Assembly (NCBI GenBank): GCA_002707155.1 | Contig: PAME01000001.1 | Span: forward strand, 31,601-95,600 | Source of the DNA: Crocinitomicaceae bacterium | Lineage (GTDB): Bacteria; Bacteroidota; Bacteroidia; Flavobacteriales_G; Salibacteraceae | Direction of reading: 5' to 3' | Length of the DNA: 64,000 nucleotides | In this document: piece by piece, positions 16,976 to 25,717 of the stretch | Layout of the letters: each line of letters starts with the position of its first letter | Position numbering within the stretch: the first letter of the stretch is position 1 | Translations under genes and position numbers: made by a program | Notes under the pieces: model-generated | What the model was told of the DNA's origin: nothing | The model's input: the letters and a program-made list of their open reading frames with translations, nothing else | Database searches by the model: none

Positions 16976-18352
16976 CTATTTCCGTTTTTTCTTTTTGCCT
17001 TGTTGCTCTGCAGCTGCCTTTTCACGAACCTTATCTAAGTCCTCTTCTCGCTTTCTTATCAAATACTCGCGTGCTTCTTCAATGGTGATTTTTCTGCCTT
17101 GGTTAAAAGCCACTACAAAAGCGTCTGGAATTCCTAAATCTTGAATGTTCGAGCAGAATGCTTTTGCAATATCATAATCGCCATATTCTCCAAGGGTAAG
17201 AATCGTTAGGTCCTCTTGAATATTCTCATTAATGTCATCAAACTGCAAGTAGATTCGCATTATGTCTTCTGGAATATCCTCTTCCTTAAAAGCTCCAATC
17301 TGTACTCGATACTCTACATCTCCAGTTATTTCTCGCTTTATGGATTGGTTATTTACTCGTACTACTTCTTCATCAAAGTTTTTGGTAGTATTTATATCTA
17401 CAATAAACGCATCTTGATAGCCTACTTCCTGCACATAATTGAGCAGTTTTTCAGCTTGAGAGCGGTAAACAAATCGCCCTATTACATACCTAAAAACGCC
17501 GTTATTATCGATGTAAACCTCCACGTTTTTCAAGTCCTTAAAGTCTTTTGCAAACCTTGGCTTTATATAGGCACCAACTTGTAGACCATATAAGGAGGTT
17601 CTTGCATTGTGGGATACATCCCTAGTCATAACTTCAGGTCCGCCAACTTCCCCAACTCTTCTTAACCTATCTCTATACGGCGATGCTGTTCCAGGTGACA
17701 TTGAATTAGGAGCTAGACCATTTATATTGTTTTCGGCAATCTGATTTTGAGATTCAGGCTGCGCTGAATCGGCAATTATTTCTTCATTTGAAATTAATTC
17801 AGGTACTAAACCAGCAGTGACACTATCAATTGGAACGTCGGCAATTTTAATTGAATCGTCATCCTCCCATTTATGTTTACCACATTCTCGATACCATTTT
17901 TGACCATCAATCAGATACCATTCATCTTCATAGGAGTAAATTTTATAAAACTCATTAAGAGTTCCTATAGTGTTTTTGCAGTCTCCTTTTAAGGAATAAG
18001 CAATAATCAAATAGTAATAAGCATACTCGCTTACTCCCCTTTCCGTAACCGAAGATCGATCGTAAAATTTGGAATAATCACCTTTAGCATCTTCCAATAA
18101 AGAAATTGCTTTATTTATATTCTTAAAGGATTTAACGTAACAAAGCGCGAGTAAGTAGGCTGCATTTGAGTTCGTTTTATCTCGAGTATACATTTCTTCT
18201 AAGATAGGAATTGCTTCCTCTTGCTTCTGATTAGCAATTAACAATTTAGATTTATTGAAGAGTTGAGAGTAACTGTTGTTTTTGAGCTCTTGGGCAAATG
18301 CTGCTGGCTGTACAAAAAGTACTACTAATAAGATAATTAAGGCTCGATTCAT
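16976..18352 (-). CDS. TPR and SPOR domain protein, secreted
   Basis: A 458-residue protein with a signal peptide cut after AFAQ (about residue 20). Residues 25-145 form TPR-like helices. After a low-complexity linker, two SPOR-like repeats follow: YGLQVGAYIKPRFAKDF (about 255) and YRVQIGAFKEEDIPEDI (about 345), each ending in a DAFIV/DAFVV strand. SPOR domains bind denuded peptidoglycan glycan, so the protein may act in cell-envelope or division processes. The tail is a basic, helical stretch ending in KKKKRK. It has its own promoter (18375-18405). Confidence 0.82.
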   Translation of the reverse strand: MNRALIILLVVLFVQPAAFAQELKNNSYSQLFNKSKLLIANQKQEEAIPILEEMYTRDKTNSNAAYLLALCYVKSFKNINKAISLLEDAKGDYSKFYDRSSVTERGVSEYAYYYLIIAYSLKGDCKNTIGTLNEFYKIYSYEDEWYLIDGQKWYRECGKHKWEDDDSIKIADVPIDSVTAGLVPELISNEEIIADSAQPESQNQIAENNINGLAPNSMSPGTASPYRDRLRRVGEVGGPEVMTRDVSHNARTSLYGLQVGAYIKPRFAKDFKDLKNVEVYIDNNGVFRYVIGRFVYRSQAEKLLNYVQEVGYQDAFIVDINTTKNFDEEVVRVNNQSIKREITGDVEYRVQIGAFKEEDIPEDIMRIYLQFDDINENIQEDLTILTLGEYGDYDIAKAFCSNIQDLGIPDAFVVAFNQGRKITIEEAREYLIRKREEDLDKVREKAAAEQQGKKKKRK

Positions 18353-18374
18353 ATTCTAAGTGTTTGAGTATTTA

Positions 18375-18405
18375 CAAACGTAAAGTCAAAGGTTAGGCCA
18401 AACAA
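18375..18405 (-). promoter_or_regulatory. Full Bacteroidota promoter for the SPOR gene
   Basis: On the minus strand TTG (18405-18403), 20 bp spacer, TACGTTTG (18382-18375). This is a complete TTG-N20-TAnnTTTG match, 22 bp before the ATG. Confidence 0.7.
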
Positions 18406-18474
18406 GAAGGAGTCCGTAATTTGCTAACAGAACAAGTTTGAAAAGGCTGTATAAAAACAGGTTGTTTATGCTAT

Positions 18475-18837
18475 TTACTTTGATGCTATCATCTTAACGG
18501 CAATAAACAGCATTAAAATACCAAAGGCGCGCTTTAGCCAAACTTCAGAAATACCCAATGACATTTTCGAACCAAAATAGCCACCTACAAAAAATGCCAC
18601 CGCTATAATTGCTCCATACTTCACATTCAATTGCCCTTGAGCATAGTAGTTATATGCCGCTAGCCCTCCTATGGGCAGTAACATCAATCCAATACTAGTT
18701 CCTTGGGCATTGTGCTGAGTCATTCCTAACAAAACAACCATTGCGGGTACCATCACTACGCCTCCACCTATTCCAAATAAACCACTAAGTGCACCGGCTA
18801 CGAATCCTATTAGAACGAGAATAATTACTGTTTGCAT
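18475..18837 (-). CDS. Short TauE/SafE family permease
   Basis: A 120-residue membrane protein with about four hydrophobic helices and glycine-rich motifs GALSGLFGIGGGVVMVPAMV and GGYFGSKMSLGIS, typical of the TauE/SafE anion/sulfite exporter family. Most members have two such repeats (about 250 residues); this is a one-repeat form and should work as a dimer. It begins 3 bp after the stop of the 1088-residue protein gene upstream. Substrate cannot be assigned. Confidence 0.88.
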   Translation of the reverse strand: MQTVIILVLIGFVAGALSGLFGIGGGVVMVPAMVVLLGMTQHNAQGTSIGLMLLPIGGLAAYNYYAQGQLNVKYGAIIAVAFFVGGYFGSKMSLGISEVWLKRAFGILMLFIAVKMIASK

Positions 18838-18840
18838 AAT

Positions 18841-21800
18841 CTAAAAATCAAACCCCATTGAAATATGGAAAATTGGGTCTAATACTTGGCCATCTTCCAC
18901 ACCAAAAGCATAATCAAGCTTTAAGAAATAGCCCAGAAGTTTTGTTCTTAAACCTCCTCCAAATGATCCAATAATAGGATTTCGTTTGTTATCTAAGCGA
19001 ATTGTAATGGGACCGTCAACCACTGTAATGGTATTAAATTCATTGTCTTCTGAGAACGGTGTTCTTCCATTCCAAGCAGAACCTAAATCCCCGAATGCAA
19101 CAATTTGAAAATTATTAGTAAAGTCTGACTTCAAAGGCTTTCGAGCAAAGTATCGAAACACTGGAAATCTAATTTCATTATTGATTACCCCAAAGGAATT
19201 TCCATTCCTCGCATTTTGAATGAAACCGCGCATGGGGCTTGCGAGCGCCTGAAAGGTGTAGTTCTGGTCTTGAGCAATTGGTGTTTGCCGGTTAAATCGA
19301 TCTTTGGCAGGGTTTAACGTTATCCAATCATCAATTGAGCCTAAATAATAAACCAATTTTCGATTCCCCAAAGAGGTACTTGCAGCCACACGACTCGCCC
19401 AAATTAAATCTCTACTAATTTTTTGGTAATGACGGTAGTCTGCGCCAATTACGTTTAAATCACTATTGACATCATTCAATAATTGGTAGCGCTCAGCAAA
19501 AATTTTAAATTTTGTTCCATTGTACAAATTCAATCCTTTAGATTTTGCATTATCAAAAACAAACTCCAATTTTACACCTGGCTGACTTAATGTAGTGCTG
19601 GGCTCAATGAGACTTGCGTCTTCTACTGCCGCAACTACAGTCCTATCTACCCTTAAGTTTAGTTCACCCCGAACCGAAAGAAACTCCGTAATTGGGTAAT
19701 TTAGAAGATACTCGCCTTTCCAAATAACAACCTTGGTAGCTGCAATATCGGTTATAAACTTGAGGCTTTGACGCTTAACTACATAAGATTTATCCAGCCG
19801 TTTGCTTCGATCGTGCAAACCCATAAACATTTCGAGACTTGAATTTCTAAACCCAATTCTCATCCCTCCTTCTAGCTTGTAATCCTGAAATAAATCGAGA
19901 AGGGAAACTTTCATTAAAAGCCCCATTCCGGGATTTGTATACGGGCCACCATTAAAAGGCTGGTACAATTGATTTGCAAAATTAAAATCCAAGGTGGATG
20001 TTATGTTTGTATAGCTAAAATTCGTAACGTAATTGCGTTCTTGAGGCATATCAAAAAGCTTAGGTTTACTAGTATCTTGTAATGACTTTTTCACTCTACC
20101 AGTAACAAAATTTTGATGCTGTTCCTCATCCATTTTACTGCGTTGCTCTCCTCCAAATGTATAATCTTCTATATCTACCTGATCTTCCTCAACCTCTTCT
20201 TCCTCTTCAATAGTCACAGCAGATACTTCAACTATTTTTAGCTTTTCATCATCGATATTTTGTAGTTCAGCAACTCCTTCTTTTCTATATTCTGTTTCAG
20301 TCATATCTTCGCTCAAAGTCTCTTCGTTTCGCTCGACTGACGATTTATACAACCTATATTTTTTATCCTTGTAAACTAGGTCGTAAGCTAGATTTTCTGG
20401 CGCTACAATTTGTTGTTCTTTTATATTTCGATCGTAATTACTCAAAGGGGTAGAATTTACAACATATCTGTAATTAATTGTAGTATCAACGCTAGCAACA
20501 ACACTATCTAACCTTGCTATGTATCTATTCTTTACTCCATTTTTATCACCTAAATACACGAATTGATTTTTACCATAAGGCTGGGGTTGAGTTTCATCTG
20601 CAAAGGGGGTTTCTGAAAGTCGTATCAGGCTTTTTTTCTTGCTTTGAAGCAAAAACAAGTCTTTAGTTGACGCCATATCATTTCTGAACTTTTTGTGAGA
20701 AAACAATGAGTCTGTTGGACGATTACTGGAAAAAACTATTTCTTCATTATCATTGGTATATTTAGGATCTAAATCATCGTAAATATCATCAGTAAACTTT
20801 TTTACGGTGTTAGCGGATAAGTTGTATTCCCACAAATCTGATTGACCTTTTAATGTGGCTGATAAAATCAACTTTTTACCATCATTTGAATAGCTCATAT
20901 CTACGACCTCATCAACTTTAAAAACAGGACGTTCGTAAGCTTTTTTAGAAGCTACTTCATATAAAGTTAAAATTGGCTCGGCCTTTTCTTCCTCAATTAT
21001 TGCAAGTACTTGTCCATCTGGACGCCATTCAATTAATGGGTAAGAATAATCGGGTAATCTATCGTATCGTATTCCCCCTTTCGAAATGGTTTTTCTACGA
21101 TTTTTCTCCAAGTCAAGAATTTGAACCTTATACCTTCCCTTATTATTTTTCACATATGCAATCTGATTGCCTTCTGAACTTTTACTAACTTGATAATACT
21201 CTCGTTTTTTTCTTGTTTTTATTGCCAATTCTTTTTCATCAGGAAAGCTTTCACTTTTCTCATCCATTTCATATTTAACCTGATAATGTAACCAAGCATC
21301 ATTCGTTAAGTCATTTAAGGTAGTCCCCAGTACAAAGAGGAAACCGCTTTCAATACTTCTGCTTACTCTAGCCATATAAAGTACGTTTGGAATTACTTCT
21401 GGGCCATAAACTTCAGCTATATAATTCCATATAGCATGTCCTGCGTAGGTTCTATCTACCCCTTCAAGGTGGTTAAATTTTTTAAAGCGATTAGTCATAA
21501 TACCGTCCTTTACACGATTATCAATTTCTACACTCCAAGGTTCTGAAATATAGGATACCAAACCATCGGTATACCATTCAGGAATGGTCAACAAGGTTGC
21601 ATTTCGAATAACTTCTTTCCAGTTGTCCCCAAAAAACATTCGCTTCACCAACATTTCTGAAAGCCCCTGCCTTAATTGCAAGTCAAACGTATTGTAGTCT
21701 CCTTCGAAGTGTAAAAAGATATTAGAGCTCGCAATCTCAGTTACTCCGCCAGTACCATTTTCATTATTATCGAAATCGATATTGCTTTGCTTGCACTCTG

Positions 21801-22107
21801 ACTGCTTATTGTAAACTATAAAATTCAGTTCACCGGTAAACCCAAAGCCAATTTTCTTTTCAATATCTTTTAAGTTTTCGCGATAATTTTGAGCAACGTA
21901 TTCTGATAATTTTTCGCCTCCTCGATATTGGTATATGTTATAATCTTTGAATTCATAATAGGTCCAGAAAAATTCTTCATGTTGAACTCTGCTTTTGCCA
22001 AAATTCTGACGCATCCCATTATTAAACTGTCCATAAACAGTTTCAGAGCAGCATAAAAACGCTACTAGTAAAATCGAAATATGTAGATTAAGTGTTTTCA
22101 AATCCAA
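18841..22107 (-). CDS. Peptidase-MA-like / TolB propeller / outer-membrane barrel protein
   Basis: A 1088-residue secreted protein starting at TTG 22107, with a signal peptide ending near VYGQ (26). Residues 30-300 resemble a gluzincin (peptidase MA-like) domain: LSEMLVKRMFFG in the zinc-helix position and LTIPEWYTDGLVSYISEPW in the downstream Glu helix. The HExxH motif is lost (RQGLSE), so it is probably not a protease. Residues 310-560 form a TolB/PD40-like propeller (EGNQIAYVKNNKGRYKVQI, GKKLILSATLKGQ, EEIVFSSNRP). After an acidic linker with EEEEEVEEDQVD, residues 690-1088 look like an Omp85-type surface-antigen barrel ending in MGFDF. Location: outer membrane. Function unknown. Confidence 0.8.
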   Translation of the reverse strand: MDLKTLNLHISILLVAFLCCSETVYGQFNNGMRQNFGKSRVQHEEFFWTYYEFKDYNIYQYRGGEKLSEYVAQNYRENLKDIEKKIGFGFTGELNFIVYNKQSECKQSNIDFDNNENGTGGVTEIASSNIFLHFEGDYNTFDLQLRQGLSEMLVKRMFFGDNWKEVIRNATLLTIPEWYTDGLVSYISEPWSVEIDNRVKDGIMTNRFKKFNHLEGVDRTYAGHAIWNYIAEVYGPEVIPNVLYMARVSRSIESGFLFVLGTTLNDLTNDAWLHYQVKYEMDEKSESFPDEKELAIKTRKKREYYQVSKSSEGNQIAYVKNNKGRYKVQILDLEKNRRKTISKGGIRYDRLPDYSYPLIEWRPDGQVLAIIEEEKAEPILTLYEVASKKAYERPVFKVDEVVDMSYSNDGKKLILSATLKGQSDLWEYNLSANTVKKFTDDIYDDLDPKYTNDNEEIVFSSNRPTDSLFSHKKFRNDMASTKDLFLLQSKKKSLIRLSETPFADETQPQPYGKNQFVYLGDKNGVKNRYIARLDSVVASVDTTINYRYVVNSTPLSNYDRNIKEQQIVAPENLAYDLVYKDKKYRLYKSSVERNEETLSEDMTETEYRKEGVAELQNIDDEKLKIVEVSAVTIEEEEEVEEDQVDIEDYTFGGEQRSKMDEEQHQNFVTGRVKKSLQDTSKPKLFDMPQERNYVTNFSYTNITSTLDFNFANQLYQPFNGGPYTNPGMGLLMKVSLLDLFQDYKLEGGMRIGFRNSSLEMFMGLHDRSKRLDKSYVVKRQSLKFITDIAATKVVIWKGEYLLNYPITEFLSVRGELNLRVDRTVVAAVEDASLIEPSTTLSQPGVKLEFVFDNAKSKGLNLYNGTKFKIFAERYQLLNDVNSDLNVIGADYRHYQKISRDLIWASRVAASTSLGNRKLVYYLGSIDDWITLNPAKDRFNRQTPIAQDQNYTFQALASPMRGFIQNARNGNSFGVINNEIRFPVFRYFARKPLKSDFTNNFQIVAFGDLGSAWNGRTPFSEDNEFNTITVVDGPITIRLDNKRNPIIGSFGGGLRTKLLGYFLKLDYAFGVEDGQVLDPIFHISMGFDF

Positions 22108-22141
22108 TAGAAGAAAGGGCGATAAAGGTAGTCATTAAATG

Positions 22142-22149
22142 TATTTTTG
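22142..22149 (+). promoter_or_regulatory. -7 promoter element for the metallo-hydrolase
   Basis: TATTTTTG, an exact TAnnTTTG match 52 bp before the ATG at 22202. No TTG at the -33 position. Confidence 0.35.
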
Positions 22150-22201
22150 ACAGCTGATTAAGCGGCTTTGCTCTATTGATGACTTAAAATTTACAAACGA
22201 A

Positions 22202-22846
22202 ATGCCCACTTTTTTAAAATCTTTTGTTTTTAGTCCTTTCCAGGAAAATACTTATGTTATTTATGATGACAAAAAACAATGCGCTATTGTTGACCCAGGT
22301 TGTTATGAACAACATGAAAAAGAAGAGTTAAGAGCGTGGATAGAAGAAAAACAGCTAAAACCAGTTTTATTACTTAATACACATAGTCATCTTGACCACA
22401 CCTTTGGTAATGCATACGTATCTAGAATTTGGAATTTAACACCTCAGGTTCATAAACTAGATCGACCTGTTTACGAACGGTTTTCTGACATGGCAAGTGC
22501 TTATGGGTTGCGCGCTGCAGAAACTCCTCCAGATCCAAATTACACCTTGGAAGAAGGTAAATCCATTGAATTTGGAAATACAAAATTAGACGTGCATTTT
22601 ATGCCCGGTCATTGCCCAGGTCATGTCGTTTTTGAGTGTGTTGAAGAAAATTGGATTCTTGGCGGGGATGTACTTTTTAGAGGCTCAATAGGTCGCACTG
22701 ATTTACCAGGTGGAGACATGAATACTTTAATGGATTCTATTAAAAACAAGCTCCTTTTATTGGATGAAAATCGGGTTGTATATTCTGGGCATGGACCTGA
22801 AACTACTTTAAAAGAGGAGAAAGCCAGTAACCCTTTTCTACAATAA
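22202..22846 (+). CDS. MBL-fold metallo-hydrolase (glyoxalase II-like)
   Basis: A 214-residue metallo-beta-lactamase fold hydrolase. All metal ligands are present: NTHSHLDHTFG (HxHxDH), His in MPGHCPGHVVF, Asp in ILGGDVLF and His in YSGHGPETT. The GSIGRTDLPGGD segment is typical of the YcbL/glyoxalase II-like group that acts on thioesters such as S-lactoylglutathione analogues. Cytoplasmic, single gene, convergent with the outer-membrane protein gene. True substrate not known from sequence. Confidence 0.9.
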   Translation: MPTFLKSFVFSPFQENTYVIYDDKKQCAIVDPGCYEQHEKEELRAWIEEKQLKPVLLLNTHSHLDHTFGNAYVSRIWNLTPQVHKLDRPVYERFSDMASAYGLRAAETPPDPNYTLEEGKSIEFGNTKLDVHFMPGHCPGHVVFECVEENWILGGDVLFRGSIGRTDLPGGDMNTLMDSIKNKLLLLDENRVVYSGHGPETTLKEEKASNPFLQ

Positions 22847-22848
22847 TC

Positions 22849-23682
22849 TTATTTGCCGGGCTCGTCTTTATCAAATCCCTCAGGCAAACCAAGTGCATCC
22901 ACTGGCGGACAGTTTTTTAGACGGTAAGGACGGCACAAGAAAAAGCGAACAGAAAACGTAATTGGCCAGTATTGACTGTTGAAATAAGGCGTGTCATATC
23001 GACCTGAGTTAAATGTAAAGGCGTTTAATAAAGGAAATTCAACGGAAGGAATTACAATCAACTTTTTTGAAACTCGCCCTCCAAAACCAATACGGTAATA
23101 AAGGTAAGAATGCAACCTGTTTTGAGTCTTTTCTTCTAATCCAAGGAGATTAGTTGAGTACGAACGATTTGATAATAATCCGTAACCTGCTTGACCTCCC
23201 AAGGTGTGTTGCAAAAAAGTATTATCGGATAGTTTATTGACGCCGTTTATTTCAATATGCGCATTCAAAAAATGATCGGAAAATGAGTTTTCTCCAGTAA
23301 GAAGTGGCACGCTCCCATTTGGAGTAGTTATTTGATTTTCAAAACCTTCTTTTCCATGAATCCAGCGGTAGTTCATTCCATAATTCCAATATCGAAAAAA
23401 ATAGAGATTCTCAATCATGTGGTACCTGCCAAATTCAGCAAAAGCACCAAGCTGGCCGCTTGGGTTTGATGTTGTAACAAAGGTAGAGTCACCAATTTTA
23501 GTTCCTTCCGCTTCTTTTACACTAACTACATTCAGCGGATAATTAGCACCTAACCCAAAATACCATCCCGTTTTTTCAAATCTTGGTGTTTGTGGAAACG
23601 CGTCTTTTTTCTTTCGATCATACCCTTGGCCAAATACGGTAGTGCTTGCAAAAAAGAGAATTAATAGGAGGTTTATCTTCAC
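22849..23682 (-). CDS. Outer-membrane beta-barrel protein, hypothetical
   Basis: A 277-residue protein with a signal peptide cut after TVFGQ (19). The mature part has alternating beta strands rich in aromatics (YFGLGANYPLNVV, LYYRIGFGGRVSKK, WPITFSVRFFLC) typical of a small outer-membrane barrel. I recognise no specific family. The ATG overlaps the stop of the kynurenine monooxygenase gene (ATGA, 4 bp), so it is co-transcribed, but a role in kynurenine metabolism is not supported by the sequence. Confidence 0.72.
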   Translation of the reverse strand: MKINLLLILFFASTTVFGQGYDRKKKDAFPQTPRFEKTGWYFGLGANYPLNVVSVKEAEGTKIGDSTFVTTSNPSGQLGAFAEFGRYHMIENLYFFRYWNYGMNYRWIHGKEGFENQITTPNGSVPLLTGENSFSDHFLNAHIEINGVNKLSDNTFLQHTLGGQAGYGLLSNRSYSTNLLGLEEKTQNRLHSYLYYRIGFGGRVSKKLIVIPSVEFPLLNAFTFNSGRYDTPYFNSQYWPITFSVRFFLCRPYRLKNCPPVDALGLPEGFDKDEPGK

Positions 23683-25013
23683 AGTTGACTCAAGATTGCC
23701 TGTTCAACTTCCTCCGAGTCCCAATTTTGAATAATATCAGCACGAGCCATAATGGGGTCCATAATTTTCTCTTGTTTCTTGCCAATTGCCAGTGCATCAG
23801 CATAACGCGTATGAGAAAAAGTAACCATACTATACAACGGAACCCATTTATCTGGATACTTTGAGTATATCTTTTTTTCAATCTTTTTTCGAAGCAGAAA
23901 CATCTCGTCTCCCACTAAATCCCGCATTTCAATATAATTCTGTAACGCCAAATCTGCAATTGCATCTCCGTTGGGCTTGCGCTCTTGAGAAAACTCTTTA
24001 AACATTGCCGCCCAATTATCGCCGTGCTTTTCAGCTAGCCTCCACCATTCCGAACAATCTTCAAACCCTGAATTCATACCTTGCCCATAAAATGGAACAA
24101 TTGCATGAGCAGAATCACCCATTAGCAATACTTTATCCTCGTAATTCCATGGATCGCATCGTATAATAACTAGGGATGCTGACGGATTTTCGTGATAGTC
24201 TTTTAACAATGTTGGCATAACTGCTAAGGCGTCAGGGAAGGTCTCTTCAAAAAATGCTAGAATTTTTTCATCTGTATCTAAACTCGCAAATGAAGTTTCG
24301 CCTTCAAATGGAAAAAATAAGGTAACCGTAAAGCTGCCATCCATGTTTGCTAAGGCAATTAACATAAACTCACCACGAGGCCAAATATGTAAAGCGTTTT
24401 TATCCATTTTATGAGACCCATCCTCATTCGGTGGAATAATCAATTCTTTATAACCGTGTCTTAAATACTCTTGAGAATAATTGAATCTATCGGTTTTCTG
24501 AAGACGCGCACGCACAGCAGAAAACGCTCCATCCGTTCCGTATATTTGAGATGCATTTACATTATATTCTACTCCAGTCTTTGAATCTAAAAATGCTACA
24601 TCACCCGTTTTTACATCAATATCAGTACACTTCTTATCAAAGTGTAAGTTCACATTTTCGTATTCAGCAGCCTTCAATATTAATTTTCGATTTAACTCAC
24701 CTCTAGGAACAGAATAAATCGCTTCTCCCTCTTGCCCATAAGCCTGATAAGTTATATCACCATTTACTGCGTGCATTTTCCTACCCGTCATAGGGATCGA
24801 AATTTCCTTAATTTCTTCGGCAACACCAGCTAACTCGAGCGCCTTCCAACCTCGGTTAGAAAGTGCAAGATTTATAGATCTGCCTCCAATAAAATCGACA
24901 TCTCTGATATCACCGCGACGATCGTATACATCAACTTGATGACCTTTTTTTGCTAATAATACAGCTTGCAGACTACCTACTAAACCAGCTCCAACAACAA
25001 GTGCTTTTTCCAT
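23679..25013 (-). CDS. kmo: Kynurenine 3-monooxygenase
   Basis: A 444-residue flavin monooxygenase that hydroxylates L-kynurenine to 3-hydroxykynurenine with NADPH and O2. The FAD motif GAGLVGSLQAVLLAKKG (about 8-24), the arginine-containing GGRSINLALSNRGW and the second FAD motif LMGDSAHAIVPFYGQGMNSG are all typical of KMO rather than other phenol hydroxylases. The C-terminal hydrophobic membrane anchor of the eukaryotic enzyme is absent. Kynureninase lies about 1.9 kb further upstream on the same strand, so both central kynurenine steps are encoded here. A 38-codon small gene ends 2 bp before its ATG. Confidence 0.93.
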   Translation of the reverse strand: MEKALVVGAGLVGSLQAVLLAKKGHQVDVYDRRGDIRDVDFIGGRSINLALSNRGWKALELAGVAEEIKEISIPMTGRKMHAVNGDITYQAYGQEGEAIYSVPRGELNRKLILKAAEYENVNLHFDKKCTDIDVKTGDVAFLDSKTGVEYNVNASQIYGTDGAFSAVRARLQKTDRFNYSQEYLRHGYKELIIPPNEDGSHKMDKNALHIWPRGEFMLIALANMDGSFTVTLFFPFEGETSFASLDTDEKILAFFEETFPDALAVMPTLLKDYHENPSASLVIIRCDPWNYEDKVLLMGDSAHAIVPFYGQGMNSGFEDCSEWWRLAEKHGDNWAAMFKEFSQERKPNGDAIADLALQNYIEMRDLVGDEMFLLRKKIEKKIYSKYPDKWVPLYSMVTFSHTRYADALAIGKKQEKIMDPIMARADIIQNWDSEEVEQAILSQL

Positions 25014-25015
25014 CT

Positions 25016-25132
25016 CTATTCCTCAAATTTCTTTTTAAAATAATTGCTTTTACGTGGGCCTTTATTCGCCATTCTGGAGAAAATTCGAACCATCACAATT
25101 CCAAACAGCAATATGCCTAATATCTTTAGCAA
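25016..25132 (-). CDS. Small membrane protein gene leading the kmo operon
   Basis: A 38-codon frame beginning at TTG 25132, immediately after an in-frame TAG, and ending 2 bp before the kmo ATG. The predicted peptide has one hydrophobic segment (LKILGILLFGIVMVRIF), then a basic tail with RMANKGPRKSNYFKKKFEE. The hydrophobic-then-basic pattern gives a plausible single-span small membrane protein. A -7 promoter element (25154-25161) lies just upstream with about 15 bp of leader, which fits it being the first gene of the unit. Only composition and position support it; it could be a leader without function. Confidence 0.45.
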   Translation of the reverse strand: MLKILGILLFGIVMVRIFSRMANKGPRKSNYFKKKFEE

Positions 25133-25153
25133 CTAATAAAAACTAATAAAGTT

Positions 25154-25161
25154 CAAATGTA
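25154..25161 (-). promoter_or_regulatory. -7 promoter element for the kmo unit
   Basis: TACATTTG on the minus strand, an exact TAnnTTTG match 22 bp before the TTG start of the small gene. A TTG lies upstream at 16 bp, shorter than ideal. Confidence 0.45.
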
Positions 25162-25193
25162 ATTTTTGATTGCAATTCAAAAGTTGACTTTGC

Positions 25194-25715
25194 TCAATCT
25201 TGCTGGCTAGGATAATCATTTTTTGTCATTTTATAAATATTGGTTTTATATCCATTGTCCTGACCGTCTTTCCAATATTTGAAACCTAAGCGGTCCATAA
25301 CCCTAAATGAAGCTGCGTTTTCAGCTACCGCTTCTGCAATTATTTCAGGTAATTCAAGGATTTCAAAAGCATACTTAACGCATGCCTGTCCAACTTCAGT
25401 AGCACAACCTTTACCCCATTTTTCTTGAAATAAACGATAACCCATGTCAACACTTCCATCTTCTCGGCGATGCAGTCCGCACCAGCCCCAAGCATCGCTA
25501 TCTGTTTTAGAAACTACAGCCCACCTTCCAAATCCGTGTAATTCATAGTCTTCGTAATTGTCTAAAAAATCCATTGCCTCACTAATACTATGAAAAGCGG
25601 TATCTCCCGTATAACGGGTAACTTCAGGGTCTAAATTTAAAGAATAGAACATATTCGCATCCGTGGTTTTTAATTCACGCAGTAAAAATCGCTCTGTTTC
25701 AATTACTACTTCCAT
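25194..25715 (-). CDS. GNAT family N-acetyltransferase (RimJ/RimL-like)
   Basis: A 173-residue acetyltransferase. It begins ETERFLLRELKTTDANMFYSL, the usual opening of the RimJ/RimL/ribosomal-protein-type GNAT group; the acetyl-CoA loop corresponds to EKWGKGCATEVGQACVKYAF, and AENAASFRVMDRLGFKYW is the conserved last motif. Substrate is unknown. It starts 2 bp after the kynureninase stop, so the two are co-transcribed, although a functional link is not evident. Confidence 0.9.
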   Translation of the reverse strand: MEVVIETERFLLRELKTTDANMFYSLNLDPEVTRYTGDTAFHSISEAMDFLDNYEDYELHGFGRWAVVSKTDSDAWGWCGLHRREDGSVDMGYRLFQEKWGKGCATEVGQACVKYAFEILELPEIIAEAVAENAASFRVMDRLGFKYWKDGQDNGYKTNIYKMTKNDYPSQQD

Positions 25716-25717
25716 AT

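Noticed and set aside
17216-17584. A 122-codon open frame on the plus strand
   Set aside because: It lies entirely inside the SPOR gene on the other strand and its product is a hydrophobic, Tyr/Ile-rich antisense translation without a recognisable domain.
18475-18837. Truncated TauE/SafE gene
   Set aside because: At 120 residues it is half the usual length, but one-repeat members exist and both ends are clean, with no remnant of the other repeat beside it.
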